From JAXGQD01 sp040766665 (lineage in GTDB: Bacteria > Bacillota > Clostridia > Saccharofermentanales > Fastidiosipilaceae): a stretch of 64,000 nucleotides of DNA. Location of the stretch: NCBI GenBank assembly GCA_040766665.1, contig JAXGQD010000004.1, positions 186,001 to 250,000 of the forward strand. Reading direction: 5' to 3'. The translations under genes and the position numbers were made by a program. The notes under the pieces are model-generated. The model had not been told where the DNA came from. It did no database searches and saw only the letters and a list, made by a program, of their open reading frames with translations. This document shows positions 45,066 through 54,417 of this stretch, piece after piece; position 1 is the stretch's first letter, and every line of letters begins with the position of its first letter.

Positions 45066-46497
45066 ACCGCTCGATCCTTTCGAAACCCGCCTGCTTGAAC
45101 AATTGCTGGATCCGCAATTCTGGCCGCAAGAGCAGGCGCTTTTTTTATTGGCCTATTCCGGTGGACCTGATTCCCAGGCACTTTTGCAAGCATTATTACG
45201 TCTGCAAAAAGAATCCGAAGTCGCTGTTTTGACAAAGGCTGAGTTTGTCGTCTGTCATTTTGAACATGGCTGGAGGCCGGAAAGCGCAGCTCAAGATGAG
45301 GCTTTTTGTCGTGCGGCTGCCGCAGACTGGTCCTTGCCATATGAATACAGTGATGTTGATCAACTCAAAGAAAAACTAGGCAACGCTGCCTTACCCGAAA
45401 ACGCCCTGGGCGAAACAGCGGCACGCCATTATCGCAGGGCTTTTCTCTATAATTTGCAAAAGGCATATACGGATCAACGTAAGTTGCCGGTTTATCTTGT
45501 CTTTGCTCATCAACACGATGACCGTGTCGAAACTTTGCTGATGAATCTATTTCGTGGAGCGGGAATCGAAGGTCTGACCGCCATGCCAAAACGCAGAGGA
45601 CTTGTGCTGAGGCCTCTACTTGAATTCAGTAAGAAAGAAATTCTTGCTTATTTAAGGCGTAACGCTTTGCCATCCTTAAAAGATCCCAGTAATGAAGAGG
45701 GCTTTACGACTCGAAACCGACTGCGCCTGAAACTGATGCCCTTACTGGAGGTCTTGTTTGAGCAGCCCGGTGAACATCTTTTAAACAGCGTCGCCCAGCT
45801 CGAGCAGATTAAAGAGGCTTTGTTATACCCGGCTGTCGAGCGGGCGCTGGAGTCCGTGAATCCACAAAGACTTGTTTTTACCGACATGTTCGGAAGCCGG
45901 ATGTTGGGAGTCTCATTGGAGAAAAACAAGTTGCTGAATCAGCCGGAAGTGCTGCGCGCCTTCCTCTGGCGCCGTATTCTTTGCGATACTCTCGGAGAAC
46001 TGCGTGATTTGGGTAGTGCGCATTATGCCCTTCTGGAACGCAAGGTCACAGCTACATCGAGTGGAGCTCAAGCCTTTATTGATTCGAGTATTTTGTCCTA
46101 CGACAGGTATGAGATGCGTCTTTGGTATAAAAACAGTTTGCCTATTGAGAAAGCAGGATTTGTGTCACTGCTTGGTCCGAAACAAGAGCAAAAAATCCTT
46201 TTTTTTGGCGAAACTCAGAGCGACACAGAACGGTTTTCATTGTTTGAGAAAGCCGAGCGCATGAGTTATAATTTTTTGACGTGGTTCGCGCATTTTGCCG
46301 TTATTAAAGACGGCATTTGGCGAAGTAGACGTGAAGGCGACTATATCCGTTTGAAAAACGGGCAAAGCAAAAGCCTGAAAAAATTCATGTCGGAGCAACG
46401 CGTTCCGCATGAACTGCGCGATTGCTGTTTGGTATTTTGCCGCGAATCGGAAGTGCTGTGGTTGCCTAGTTATTTTATTCGTAAAGAGATGGAATGA
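45022..46497 (+). CDS. tilS: tRNA(Ile)-lysidine synthase
   Basis: Modifies C34 of tRNA-Ile2 to lysidine so that it reads AUA; essential in most bacteria. The PP-loop is LAYSGGPDSQALLQ, followed by AHQHDDRVETLLMNLFRGAG and the NRLRLKLMPLLE region. The C-terminal TilS domain extends to about residue 490. Possible starts are 45022, 45040 and 45055, all overlapping dnaB, and none has a strong Shine-Dalgarno site; the longest is given. hpt follows, as in many Firmicutes (tilS-hpt-ftsH). Confidence 0.92.
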   Translation: MHRKSNMTISLMTAKPLDPFETRLLEQLLDPQFWPQEQALFLLAYSGGPDSQALLQALLRLQKESEVAVLTKAEFVVCHFEHGWRPESAAQDEAFCRAAAADWSLPYEYSDVDQLKEKLGNAALPENALGETAARHYRRAFLYNLQKAYTDQRKLPVYLVFAHQHDDRVETLLMNLFRGAGIEGLTAMPKRRGLVLRPLLEFSKKEILAYLRRNALPSLKDPSNEEGFTTRNRLRLKLMPLLEVLFEQPGEHLLNSVAQLEQIKEALLYPAVERALESVNPQRLVFTDMFGSRMLGVSLEKNKLLNQPEVLRAFLWRRILCDTLGELRDLGSAHYALLERKVTATSSGAQAFIDSSILSYDRYEMRLWYKNSLPIEKAGFVSLLGPKQEQKILFFGETQSDTERFSLFEKAERMSYNFLTWFAHFAVIKDGIWRSRREGDYIRLKNGQSKSLKKFMSEQRVPHELRDCCLVFCRESEVLWLPSYFIRKEME

Positions 46498-46545
46498 CTT
46501 TATAGTAAGTCGAAAAAACGGAAATGAGTTACAGAGGAGTGCAGA

Positions 46546-47085
46546 ATGGCTAAAGTGGTCAGTAACGTGATGATTAGCAAGGACGAAATCGCGGCGATGG
46601 TTAAACGCTTGGGCGCTGAGATATCACGTGATTATGCGGGGCAGGAAGTGCTTTTAATTTGCGTCCTGCGTGGTGCGTTTATTTTTACGGCTGACTTAAT
46701 CAGAGAAATCACTTTGCCTTGTAGTGTGGATTTTATTGCGGTTTCCAGCTATGGCTGCAGTACGGAAAGTAGCGGCTTCGTCAAAATAGTCAAAGATATC
46801 GAAATCAATATTGAAAATAAAAATGTCATTATCGTGGAAGATATTATTGATTCGGGCCTGACCCTGAAAAAACTGACTAATTTACTGAGCACCCGCAATC
46901 CTAAAAGCATGGAGCTGTGTACAGCTTTTGATAAACCTTCCCGCCGCAAGGTGGATATTGATGTAAAATACTGCGGTATGCAGATACCAGACGAGTTTAT
47001 TGTCGGATATGGCCTGGATTTTTCGGAGCTTTATCGCAATCTGCCTGAAGTGAACATTCTGTGCGATAGCGACGAAGAAGAGTAG
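46546..47085 (+). CDS. hpt: hypoxanthine phosphoribosyltransferase
   Basis: Purine salvage enzyme of 179 residues converting hypoxanthine or guanine to the nucleotide. The PRPP-binding loop is VIIVEDIIDSGLTLKKL, with LICVLRGAFIF near the N terminus and CGMQIPDEFIVGYGLDF near the C terminus. AGAGGAGTG precedes the ATG. Part of the conserved tilS-hpt-ftsH set. Confidence 0.95.
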   Translation: MAKVVSNVMISKDEIAAMVKRLGAEISRDYAGQEVLLICVLRGAFIFTADLIREITLPCSVDFIAVSSYGCSTESSGFVKIVKDIEINIENKNVIIVEDIIDSGLTLKKLTNLLSTRNPKSMELCTAFDKPSRRKVDIDVKYCGMQIPDEFIVGYGLDFSELYRNLPEVNILCDSDEEE

Positions 47086-47141
47086 TAAGCCGTTCTACCG
47101 TTCGGCATATAGGATTACGGTAGCTTGACAAGGAGTAATGC

Positions 47142-49208
47142 ATGAAAAACAAGATGCCTTTGAAAGGCATGGGATTCTATGTGGTGGTGTTGATTGCCGT
47201 GGTTATTTTTACCTCGTTTTTCACCAATCCGCAGCAAAGTGACAAAATCCCCTATTCGCAGATGGTGAGCCTGCTGGAAGACGGTAAGGCGACCTCCGCT
47301 GCGGCAGTCGGTAATACGGTAAAAATCGAACTTAAAGAGGCCTTACCCAATGGCAACAAGATCGTGGAACAGGAAGTTCCTGACTTTTGGATGAGCGACT
47401 TGTTAACGAAGTTGGAAGAAGCACGGCTGAAGGGCGACTTCACCTACACTTACACGCCACCAGTGCAAGTAGGAACTTATATCAATGCGGTTATGACCTT
47501 AATCATGATTGGTGCCATGGTCTTTTTTGTCTGGATGCTCTATTCGCGTCAAAGCGGAGAAGGTAAGAGCGCCATGAACTTCGGCCGCAGTAAAGCCAGA
47601 ATGAATGACCCGAGTAAAAACAAGATTACTTTTGCCGATGTGGCCGGTGCGGAAGAAGAGAAGCACGAACTGGAAGAAGTGGTGGATTTTCTCAAAAATT
47701 CTGACAAATACGACGCATTAGGCGCGAAGATACCCCGTGGTATTTTGTTGGTCGGTCCTCCGGGTACCGGTAAGACATTACTGGCCAAAGCTGTAGCCGG
47801 GGAGGCCGGTGTACCCTTTTTCTCGATTTCCGGTTCCGACTTTGTGGAAATGTTTGTCGGTGTCGGTGCGTCGCGCGTGCGTGACCTTTTTGAACAGGCC
47901 AAGAAACATGCCCCTGCCATTATCTTTATTGATGAAATCGATGCCGTAGGCCGCCATCGTGGTGCCGGTATGGGCGGTGGACATGATGAGCGCGAACAGA
48001 CCCTAAACCAACTCTTAGTCGAGATGGACGGCTTTGGCCCCAACGAAGCCGCTATCGTCATGGCAGCAACTAACCGCCCGGACATCCTTGATCCGGCTTT
48101 GCTGAGACCTGGCCGCTTCGACCGCCGCATTACCGTCATGCGCCCGGACATTAAGGGCAGAGAAGAAATTCTGCGCGTGCATGCCAAGAACAAACCGCTT
48201 GATGCGGATGTGAACCTCACGGAAGTCGCGCGCATCACCCCTGGCTTTACCGGTGCGGACCTGGCTAACCTGCTGAATGAAGCGGCCTTGCTTGCTGCAC
48301 GCAGCAATAAGAAAAGCATCAGCTACGCCGATGTGTCGGAAGCCGTTTTCAAAGTGATGGTCGGTCCGGAGAAGAAGAGCCGCATCATCAGCGAGCACGA
48401 GCGTAAACTCACTGCCTTCCACGAGGCCGGGCACGCACTGGTGATTCGCAGTGTCTCCGAAACGGATCGTGTTGAGCGTGTTTCGATCATTCCAGCCGGC
48501 GGTGCCGGTGGCTACACGGCCCATAAAGCACATGAAGATCGCTATTATGCCACTAAGAAGCAGCTGCTAGCCCAAATCATGATCGCACTGGGAGGCCGTG
48601 CCGCCGAAGAAATCGTCCTGGGTGAAATCAGTACCGGCGCTTCGAGTGACCTGCAAAGCGTCAACTCTATCGCCAGAGACATGGTTGTGAAATACGGCAT
48701 GTCGGAAAAACTGGGCAACATGATTATCAGCTCGGAAGACGAGGTCTTCCTCGGACGTGACTATGGTCACACCACCCAATACAGTGATCAGTTGGCTGCC
48801 GAGATCGATGAAGAAATCCGTAGCATTATCAGCACGGCTTACGCCGAAACCCTGGAGATTCTCAAAGAACGCCGCAAAGCCCTTGATGCACTTGCTGCCG
48901 TCCTCTTGGTTAAAGAAAAAATCGATGAGTTTGAGTTTGAAACCATCTACCTGAACAACACCGATGCCGAAATCCGTAGTCGTGATGCTGAAAACAAGTC
49001 CCGTGATCAGAATTATCTGGATCTGCTGAGTAAGAATCAGGCGAAGGAAACCTTGAGTACGAATCTGAAACCTGTCGCGGGTGTGTCGGAACCCCCAGCG
49101 CCGGACTATGTACCCAATCCGGAGCCTTCGGTGAATGTTCCGTTAGATGTAAAGGCTGAGTCTACGCCGGTTGATGTCTCGCCGGACGAAGAGAACACAG
49201 AGCGTTAA
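47142..49208 (+). CDS. ftsH: ATP-dependent zinc metalloprotease FtsH
   Basis: Membrane-anchored AAA+ protease, 688 residues. Two N-terminal helices (about 7-27 and 105-128) flank a small external domain. The AAA domain has Walker A GPPGTGKT near 204, Walker B IIFIDEIDAVG and the SRH region AATNRPDILDPALLRPGRFD. The zinc site HEAGH is near 426. The acidic, Pro-rich tail of about 70 residues is poorly conserved. AAGGAG precedes the ATG. Confidence 0.97.
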   Translation: MKNKMPLKGMGFYVVVLIAVVIFTSFFTNPQQSDKIPYSQMVSLLEDGKATSAAAVGNTVKIELKEALPNGNKIVEQEVPDFWMSDLLTKLEEARLKGDFTYTYTPPVQVGTYINAVMTLIMIGAMVFFVWMLYSRQSGEGKSAMNFGRSKARMNDPSKNKITFADVAGAEEEKHELEEVVDFLKNSDKYDALGAKIPRGILLVGPPGTGKTLLAKAVAGEAGVPFFSISGSDFVEMFVGVGASRVRDLFEQAKKHAPAIIFIDEIDAVGRHRGAGMGGGHDEREQTLNQLLVEMDGFGPNEAAIVMAATNRPDILDPALLRPGRFDRRITVMRPDIKGREEILRVHAKNKPLDADVNLTEVARITPGFTGADLANLLNEAALLAARSNKKSISYADVSEAVFKVMVGPEKKSRIISEHERKLTAFHEAGHALVIRSVSETDRVERVSIIPAGGAGGYTAHKAHEDRYYATKKQLLAQIMIALGGRAAEEIVLGEISTGASSDLQSVNSIARDMVVKYGMSEKLGNMIISSEDEVFLGRDYGHTTQYSDQLAAEIDEEIRSIISTAYAETLEILKERRKALDALAAVLLVKEKIDEFEFETIYLNNTDAEIRSRDAENKSRDQNYLDLLSKNQAKETLSTNLKPVAGVSEPPAPDYVPNPEPSVNVPLDVKAESTPVDVSPDEENTER

Positions 49209-49273
49209 GTTTCGGGATTGCGCTTCGCCTCATCCACTGAGTCGCGGTGCAATCGTGCAAGAATATCATTGTA

Positions 49274-49314
49274 AATGGCGATTGAATCGGATTTCCAATT
49301 CAACGCCATTTTTT
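49274..49314. terminator. bidirectional terminator between ftsH and the DUF4364 gene
   Basis: AATGGCG-A-TTGAAT (49274-49287) pairs with ATTCAA-CGCCATT (49298-49310); T runs follow on the plus strand and the stem overlaps the last codons of the minus-strand gene. A weaker stem (GATTGC...GCAATC, 49214-49256) lies just upstream. Confidence 0.75.
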
Positions 49315-49785
49315 GCATAGCGCTTCATCGGGCAAAAGCAAACTCAAAGCCATACGGCTACTGCCACCCTGCATCAGTTTACAGTCTAATCGATAAAAAC
49401 CATCATGTTCTGCGCTGATGGAAACGCTCACATTGTCTTTCATTTCCCTGGCTTCTTTGCTGCTCTGGCTCAGCTTGTCTACTGTTTTACGCATGGGTAG
49501 GGGAATATCGGGCATGAGTTCGAGCAAGACTGAGCGGCCTTTCTCCGTCAGATAAACGCGTTCTTCGCTGCGTCCGCTGGCGTCTTTCCGCGTATCGTCC
49601 TTGCGATAGCCGACGTAAATCAGGCCTTGTTCGCTGAGCTGGGAAAAATGCTCATTATAGCTAAAGTAATCCAGATACAGACTGCTTAAAGCGTGACCGA
49701 CCAGGTCGGAATGCGTTTGCCCCGGCAGTTTGTCTATCAGGTACAGCAGAAACAGTCTTAGATTTAAATCCTGGTTATCGTTCAT
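49300..49785 (-). CDS. DUF4364 family winged-helix protein
   Basis: A 161-residue protein like the DUF4364 group of Clostridia. The N-terminal 80 residues have winged-helix character (LRLFLLYLIDKLPGQTHSDL, YFSYNEHFSQLSEQGLIYVG, RVYLTEKGRSVLLEL). The C-terminal half is a small beta-rich domain. A regulatory role is inferred from the fold only. It is transcribed toward ftsH and ends in the shared terminator. Confidence 0.75.
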   Translation of the reverse strand: MNDNQDLNLRLFLLYLIDKLPGQTHSDLVGHALSSLYLDYFSYNEHFSQLSEQGLIYVGYRKDDTRKDASGRSEERVYLTEKGRSVLLELMPDIPLPMRKTVDKLSQSSKEAREMKDNVSVSISAEHDGFYRLDCKLMQGGSSRMALSLLLPDEALCKKWR

Positions 49786-49883
49786 AAGAGCCCTCGGTAC
49801 GTGTATAATCTGTCACTTATTCTAGATAAAAAAGCAGGCAAATGAAAGTCAGGGTCGGCTTTTGCCAAAGCTTTTATGATTAT

Positions 49884-49927
49884 AAAAAGAGGCTGTCACA
49901 AGCACCCGCACGATGCAAGGGACAGCC
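49884..49927 (-). terminator. intrinsic terminator after ilvC
   Basis: On the minus strand GGCTGTCC pairs with the GTGACAGCC side, followed by TCTTTTTATAATC; it lies 23 bases past the ilvC stop. Confidence 0.75.
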
Positions 49928-49949
49928 CCGCTAGTTGCTGAAGAATCGT

Positions 49950-50954
49950 TTAGTCTACGTCGATCGTGGCGTTCCAGCTCATCAGTGCGCGCAGTTCTTT
50001 ACCGACTTTTTCGATGGGCAGATTTTGTTCCATGCGGCGACGTGAATTGAAGTAGGCACGTCCGGTCATGTTTTCTGCAATCCAATTTTTGGCAAAAGTC
50101 CCATCCTGGATTTCTTTTAACACTTTTTTCATCTCTTTGCGCGTTTCGTCCGTGATGATGCGGCTACCGATGGTGTAATCGCCATATTCCGCCGTATCGC
50201 TGATGGAGTAACGCATCGTCGTCAAGCCGCCCTGGAAGACCAGGTCGACAATCAACTTCATCTCGTGCATGCACTCGTAGTAGGCGTTTTCAGGGTCATA
50301 ACCGGCTTCCACCAAGGTATCAAATCCAGCCTTCATCAATTCAGAAACACCACCGCAAAGCACGACCTGCTCGCCGAAGAGGTCCGTTTCGGTTTCTTCA
50401 CGGAAACTGGTGCCCAGCAGTCCGGCGCGCGCGGAACCGATACCGGCACCGTAAGCAAACGCGATATCCTGGCACTGACCGGTATAGTCTTGGTACACGG
50501 CGAACAGAGCCGGTACGCCGCGGCCGATTTCATACTCGGAACGCACGGTATGACCGGGGCCTTTAGGCGCAATCATAAAGACGTCGATGTTTTCGGGAGG
50601 GGTAATCTGCTGATAGTGGATATTAAAACCATGGGCAAAAGCCAAAGCCTTGCCTTCGCTGAGGTTGGGCAAAATATCTTTTTTAAACATCGCGGCCTGT
50701 TTCTCGTCGGGAATCAGAATCATGATGACGTCAGCCGCCTTGGTCGCTTCGGCGACAGAGAGGACTTTCAGACCCGCAGCTTCAGCTTTCTGGGCGGACT
50801 TTGAACCTTCATACAAACCGACCACCACGTCGTAGCCTGAGTCGTGCAGGTTCTTGGCATGCGCGTGACCTTGGCTGCCGTAGCCGATAATGGCGATCGT
50901 TTTGCCATCTAAAGCATGGGTGGCACATTCAGCGTCCTTATAAATCTTTTTCAT
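49950..50954 (-). CDS. ilvC: ketol-acid reductoisomerase
   Basis: Second common enzyme of valine, leucine and isoleucine synthesis, 334 residues (class I, short form). The Rossmann loop is IAIIGYGSQGHAHAKNL with KS in LYEGSKSAQKA pointing to NADPH use; metal ligands lie in DLFGEQVVLCGG and ECMHEMKLIVDL. Two ATGs occur, at 50960 and 50954. AAGGAGGT abuts the first, so the second, with a 7-base spacing, is preferred. ilvN lies upstream on the same strand; the large synthase subunit IlvB is not in the window. Confidence 0.94.
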   Translation of the reverse strand: MKKIYKDAECATHALDGKTIAIIGYGSQGHAHAKNLHDSGYDVVVGLYEGSKSAQKAEAAGLKVLSVAEATKAADVIMILIPDEKQAAMFKKDILPNLSEGKALAFAHGFNIHYQQITPPENIDVFMIAPKGPGHTVRSEYEIGRGVPALFAVYQDYTGQCQDIAFAYGAGIGSARAGLLGTSFREETETDLFGEQVVLCGGVSELMKAGFDTLVEAGYDPENAYYECMHEMKLIVDLVFQGGLTTMRYSISDTAEYGDYTIGSRIITDETRKEMKKVLKEIQDGTFAKNWIAENMTGRAYFNSRRRMEQNLPIEKVGKELRALMSWNATIDVD

Positions 50955-51005
50955 TTTCATACCTCCTTAAGGTTAAACATCATAATAATTGAAGTATTGG
51001 GGCAA

Positions 51006-51533
51006 TCAGTCTTCCTGATCGGAATTCGCGGAATAAAGACTCTCGATGTTGAGCGCCTTATCGCCGCGTTCAATGGCAACCAAACCGGTACGCACCAGTT
51101 CGATGATGTTATACGGCTCCAGCATATTCTGTAAAGCATTCACTTTTTCATCCGAACCCGAGACTTCGATCGTAACCGTCGCCTGTGAGACGTCAACAAT
51201 ATGTCCGCGGAAGACCTGAGCCAACTGAATCAGCTCACTGCGTTTCGACGCATCGGCTTTCACCTTAAAGAGCACCAATTGTCTGGCAAAATGATCGCCC
51301 GGATGCAGGCGCTTGACCATCAAAACATCAGGTAATTTATACAATTGACGAATCACTTGCGAGACCGCATCTTCGGAAATGTTGACCATCACCGTAATGC
51401 GTGACAGCTCTGGCAACTGTGTTTCACCGACCGCCAAGCTGTCGATGTTATGGCCGCGCCGCGCAAAAAGATTCGATACCTTTGACAGGACACCGGCTTT
51501 GTTTTCTACCAAAACCGCGAATATCTGTGACAT
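51006..51533 (-). CDS. ilvN: acetolactate synthase small (regulatory) subunit
   Basis: Regulatory subunit of acetohydroxyacid synthase, 175 residues. The N-terminal ACT domain begins MSQIFAVLVENKAGVLSKVS with NLFARRGHNIDSLAVG; a second ACT-like domain follows (VALFKVKAD-like LVLFKVKADASKR). It binds valine for feedback control in the family. ATG 51533 is preceded by GGGAGGAAGG; the longer frame to 51566 is unlikely. It is 51 bases upstream of ilvC and probably co-transcribed, but ilvB is absent from its usual place before ilvN. Confidence 0.92.
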   Translation of the reverse strand: MSQIFAVLVENKAGVLSKVSNLFARRGHNIDSLAVGETQLPELSRITVMVNISEDAVSQVIRQLYKLPDVLMVKRLHPGDHFARQLVLFKVKADASKRSELIQLAQVFRGHIVDVSQATVTIEVSGSDEKVNALQNMLEPYNIIELVRTGLVAIERGDKALNIESLYSANSDQED

Positions 51534-51633
51534 ATAGCCTTCCTCCCATGAATGAGATGGATACACCTTAACACTTATTTTTTAGCGAAACAATTCAAGG
51601 GGGGCACAGAACGCAATTAAGTGAGAAAACGAA

Positions 51634-51668
51634 CAAAAAAGGCACTCCGATATGATTCGCAGTGCCCT
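51634..51668 (-). terminator. intrinsic terminator after mscL
   Basis: On the minus strand GGCACT pairs with AGTGCC, followed by TTTTTTG. Confidence 0.75.
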
Positions 51669-51690
51669 TTAAATAACTGTATCTTAGCGC

Positions 51691-52077
51691 TTATTTCTTC
51701 TTCAGTTCTTGGAGAATTTCAGCCAGCAATTCGTTGTCGGAAGGACCAGCAGGTGCTTCTTCTTCTTTGGGCTTTCTCATTCTGTTCACGGCTTTGACAA
51801 TCAGGAAAACAGCCAATGCGATAAAGATGAAGCTGATAACGGCATTGATTAGCAAACCGTAAGAAATTGCGACTTCTTCGGCAGTAGCAGTAGCGGGAGT
51901 CAGCACGATCTTCAAATTGGCAAAATCGATACCGGCCAATAAATAACCCAGCAATGGCATCAGCACGTTGTTGACCAGCGAGTTAATAATCGCTCCAAAC
52001 GCACCGGCCATGACCACACCGACGGCCATGTCAATGACATTACCCCTAGAAATAAATTCTTTAAATTCTTTGAGCAT
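51691..52077 (-). CDS. mscL: large-conductance mechanosensitive channel
   Basis: Homopentameric membrane channel that opens on osmotic downshock, 128 residues. The N-terminal amphipathic helix and pore helix read MLKEFKEFISRGNVIDMAVG and VVMAGAFGAIINSLVNNVLM; the second helix is GLLINAVISFIFIALAVFLI, followed by a charged tail with a coiled-coil end. ATG 52077 follows GGGAGGCG. Single-gene unit. Confidence 0.95.
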   Translation of the reverse strand: MLKEFKEFISRGNVIDMAVGVVMAGAFGAIINSLVNNVLMPLLGYLLAGIDFANLKIVLTPATATAEEVAISYGLLINAVISFIFIALAVFLIVKAVNRMRKPKEEEAPAGPSDNELLAEILQELKKK

Positions 52078-52091
52078 ATATACGCCTCCCA

Positions 52092-52127
52092 AAAATAATA
52101 ACCGGGCCGTTTAGTACAGCCCGGTTC
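52092..52127 (-). terminator. intrinsic terminator after the small P-loop gene
   Basis: ACCGGGC pairs with GCCCGGT around an 11-base loop; on the minus strand TTATTATTTTTGG follows. Confidence 0.65.
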
Positions 52128-52183
52128 ATCATACAATAAAAACTATCAAATGTGTTTTATTAGCAAGTAGTAATCCTTACAAT

Positions 52184-52597
52184 TTAAAGACAAAACTTTG
52201 CTAAATCTGCGGGCAAATCGTTGATATCTGCACTGAGCAAGAGGGTAGCGTTAAACTCATGTTCTGTCGAAAATTTATCTAAATCATTGGCAAAAACCGT
52301 CAACTCTTCGATGGAATCCGATTGTGCAACTTTGAAAATACTGTCAATAAAAAGCTCGTTCATATCAAAATCTTTGGCGGCAATCCCTGCGAGGAAACTT
52401 AAAAGTTCCTTAAAGCTCGCGACCGGGTACTCCGAAACATCAACCAGGCGAATTTGGGGCTTGAGAGAACGGTCCAGTCTGCGTCCTCTTTCGATACACG
52501 CGACATTCAGATGCTCGTCAATGGCCATGTGATTGAGTTGGTCCACCATCCGGCTCGTCTTGCCGCTGCCCTTAGGTCCGATTACAATTTTAATCAT
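52184..52597 (-). CDS. small P-loop ATP-binding protein
   Basis: A 137-residue protein beginning MIKIVIGPKGSGKTSRMVDQ, a clear Walker A. A possible Walker B is the hydrophobic stretch ending in ELFIDS near residue 90, and LLLSADINDLP resembles a sensor strand. No further domain is present, so it looks like a minimal P-loop NTPase found in Clostridia with unknown function. GGGAGATAG precedes the ATG. Confidence 0.65.
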   Translation of the reverse strand: MIKIVIGPKGSGKTSRMVDQLNHMAIDEHLNVACIERGRRLDRSLKPQIRLVDVSEYPVASFKELLSFLAGIAAKDFDMNELFIDSIFKVAQSDSIEELTVFANDLDKFSTEHEFNATLLLSADINDLPADLAKFCL

Positions 52598-52795
52598 AAG
52601 CTATCTCCCTTGAAGTGGTATTCGCTTGCTCAGCTGTCTTCATTGTAAACCATGTGTTAAGAAATTCAAACGCAAAAGCAGGTGAAAGAGCATGTCGAAA
52701 TTGTAACTTTTCTTGAATCTGAGTTCGCTTATGCTGCCGGATCAGTAGTGTTCAGCCCTTCAAATTAGGGTGGTGGCTTAGTCAGTGGTTGGGCA

Positions 52796-54210
52796 TGCGG
52801 ACAAAAAGTTGGACATAGATGCAGGAGGTAAATCTGCATGTATAGTCGAAGTCATGGATTACGTATTAAGTGTTTACGATGAGATTGGGAAGATTAAATA
52901 AGACGGTAAAGACATTGAAGTATCCCAGCCGAGGCTCTTTACAAGGCTGGATTAAACGTCGAGCGGGAACACTTCCGGAGATCAAAGAAATTCGCATCAA
53001 AAGAAGAGACGCAAGTTCACTGCTGAAATGAAACGCGAAACCATTCAACGATGCATCGAACAAAACCCCTATCCCTATTGCTGTCGCCAAAGAGCTTGGC
53101 GTAGAGAACCGACAAATCTATACTTGGCATGAAAACTACAAGAGGAAGGATTGGTGAACATTGCCAAGAAAAAACCACCCCAAGCAAATGGAGCTACTCC
53201 GTCTGATGCAGAGCTGATGAAGCAGATGAAGGCTGAAATGCGTCACATGCAGATGCAAATCGACATTCTCAATGAAACACTCAAAGTGCTAAAAAAAGGC
53301 CCCGGCGTCATCCCGAGTCAACTGAAGAACTCGGAAAAGGTAGTGATCGTTGATGCCATACGGGGAAAGTATTCACTACCGGAGTTACTAGAAGAACTCC
53401 AGCTGAAACGAAGCAGTTACTATTACCACAAAAGCAGAAAAGATTCATCGAATCCATACGAAATAGTCAGAGGAAGACTGCGAGAACTGTTTAAAGCAAA
53501 CCATAGAAGGTACGGTTACAGACGGCTCAAGGTGCTGTTGCAACGAGAGGAAATTCGGATATCGGAGAAGATTATCCGACGTCTGATGAAAGCGGAAAGG
53601 TTGGTTGCTAAAGGACATAAGCGTCTCCGTTATAACTCTTATCTCGGAGAATCAGTCCTCCGCCTAATCTATTGGAACGTGACTTTCATGCGGATGCGCC
53701 AAACCGTGTCTGGCTCACAGACATCACCGAGTTTGCCATACCGGCAGGCAAGGTCTATTTGAGCCCCATTATTGATTGTTATGATGGTCTGGTGGTCTCA
53801 CGAAGCATGGGTGTGAGCCCTAATGCCGACTGGCTAACAAGAGCCTTGATTTAGCCGTAGCGTCTTCAAAAGGAGCAAAGCCGATTATCCATAGTGACCG
53901 CGGAGCACACTACCGATGGCCGGGATGGCTAAAACGCATAAAGAAATACGGCCTAACACGCTCCATGTCGAAGAAGGGCTGTTCTCCTGACAATGCAGCC
54001 TGTGAAGGTTTCTTTGGAAGATTGAAAAATGAGGTTTTTATGGTGAGGATTTTAATGGATACAGCATTCAAGCATTCATCCCATATATCGATGAATACAT
54101 CGATTGGTATAACGACACGCGAATCAAAGTGAGCTTGAACCAAATGAGTCCACGAGAATTTCGCCGGTCAAAGGTTATTGCGCGTAAAACCGTCCAACTT
54201 TTTGTCCGCA
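52796..54210 (+). mobile_element. IS3-family (IS150-like) insertion sequence, decayed
   Basis: About 1415 bp bounded by perfect 19-bp inverted repeats, TGCGGACAAAAAGTTGGAC (52796-52814) and its complement (54192-54210). Similarity may extend 7 bases further out on both sides. No clear target duplication. The interior encodes broken OrfA and OrfB. Confidence 0.85.
52838..54200 (+). pseudogene. IS3-family transposase OrfA/OrfB, multiple frameshifts
   Basis: Pieces in several frames. A helix-turn-helix OrfA segment (about 52838-53156) ends in IPIAVAKELGVENRQIYTWH. OrfB begins near 53151 with a leucine-zipper-like stretch (MRHMQMQIDILNETLKVLKK), then the HTH_21 region (RRYGYRRLKVLLQREEIRIS). The DDE core has WLTDITEF, IHSDRGAHY and DNAACEGFFGRLKNE. 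At least four frame changes are needed to join the pieces, more than in the housekeeping genes, so this copy is probably dead. Confidence 0.85.
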
Positions 54211-54224
54211 CCCCCAAGGCAAGC

Positions 54225-54280
54225 TGGCCAATAATTGCGGCAATCCCAGACTTCGTTGGGACCACCGAAAAAATTGCCCA
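54225..54280. repeat. 56-bp imperfect palindrome, copy 3
   Basis: Inverse orientation relative to the two copies near 27 kb; contains CAATCCCAGACTTCGTTGGG at its core. It lies 15 bases outside the IS3 right end and 40 bases before the rnfB terminator. Confidence 0.65.
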
Positions 54281-54318
54281 AGCAGCAAATAAGACGACAA
54301 ACAATCCTTCAAAGCCAC

Positions 54319-54353
54319 AAAAAAAGACGCCATCCCAGGGTCAGCGTCTTTTT
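54319..54353. terminator. terminator of the rnf operon
   Basis: AAAAAGACGC (54321-54330) pairs with GCGTCTTTTT (54344-54353), symmetric and therefore active in both directions; it lies 65 bases past the rnfB stop. Confidence 0.8.
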
Positions 54354-54417
54354 AAAATATCGGTAAGGCTATTACAATCGTCGCTCCGGAATCACCAAAG
54401 CAGCCAAATCAGAAAAA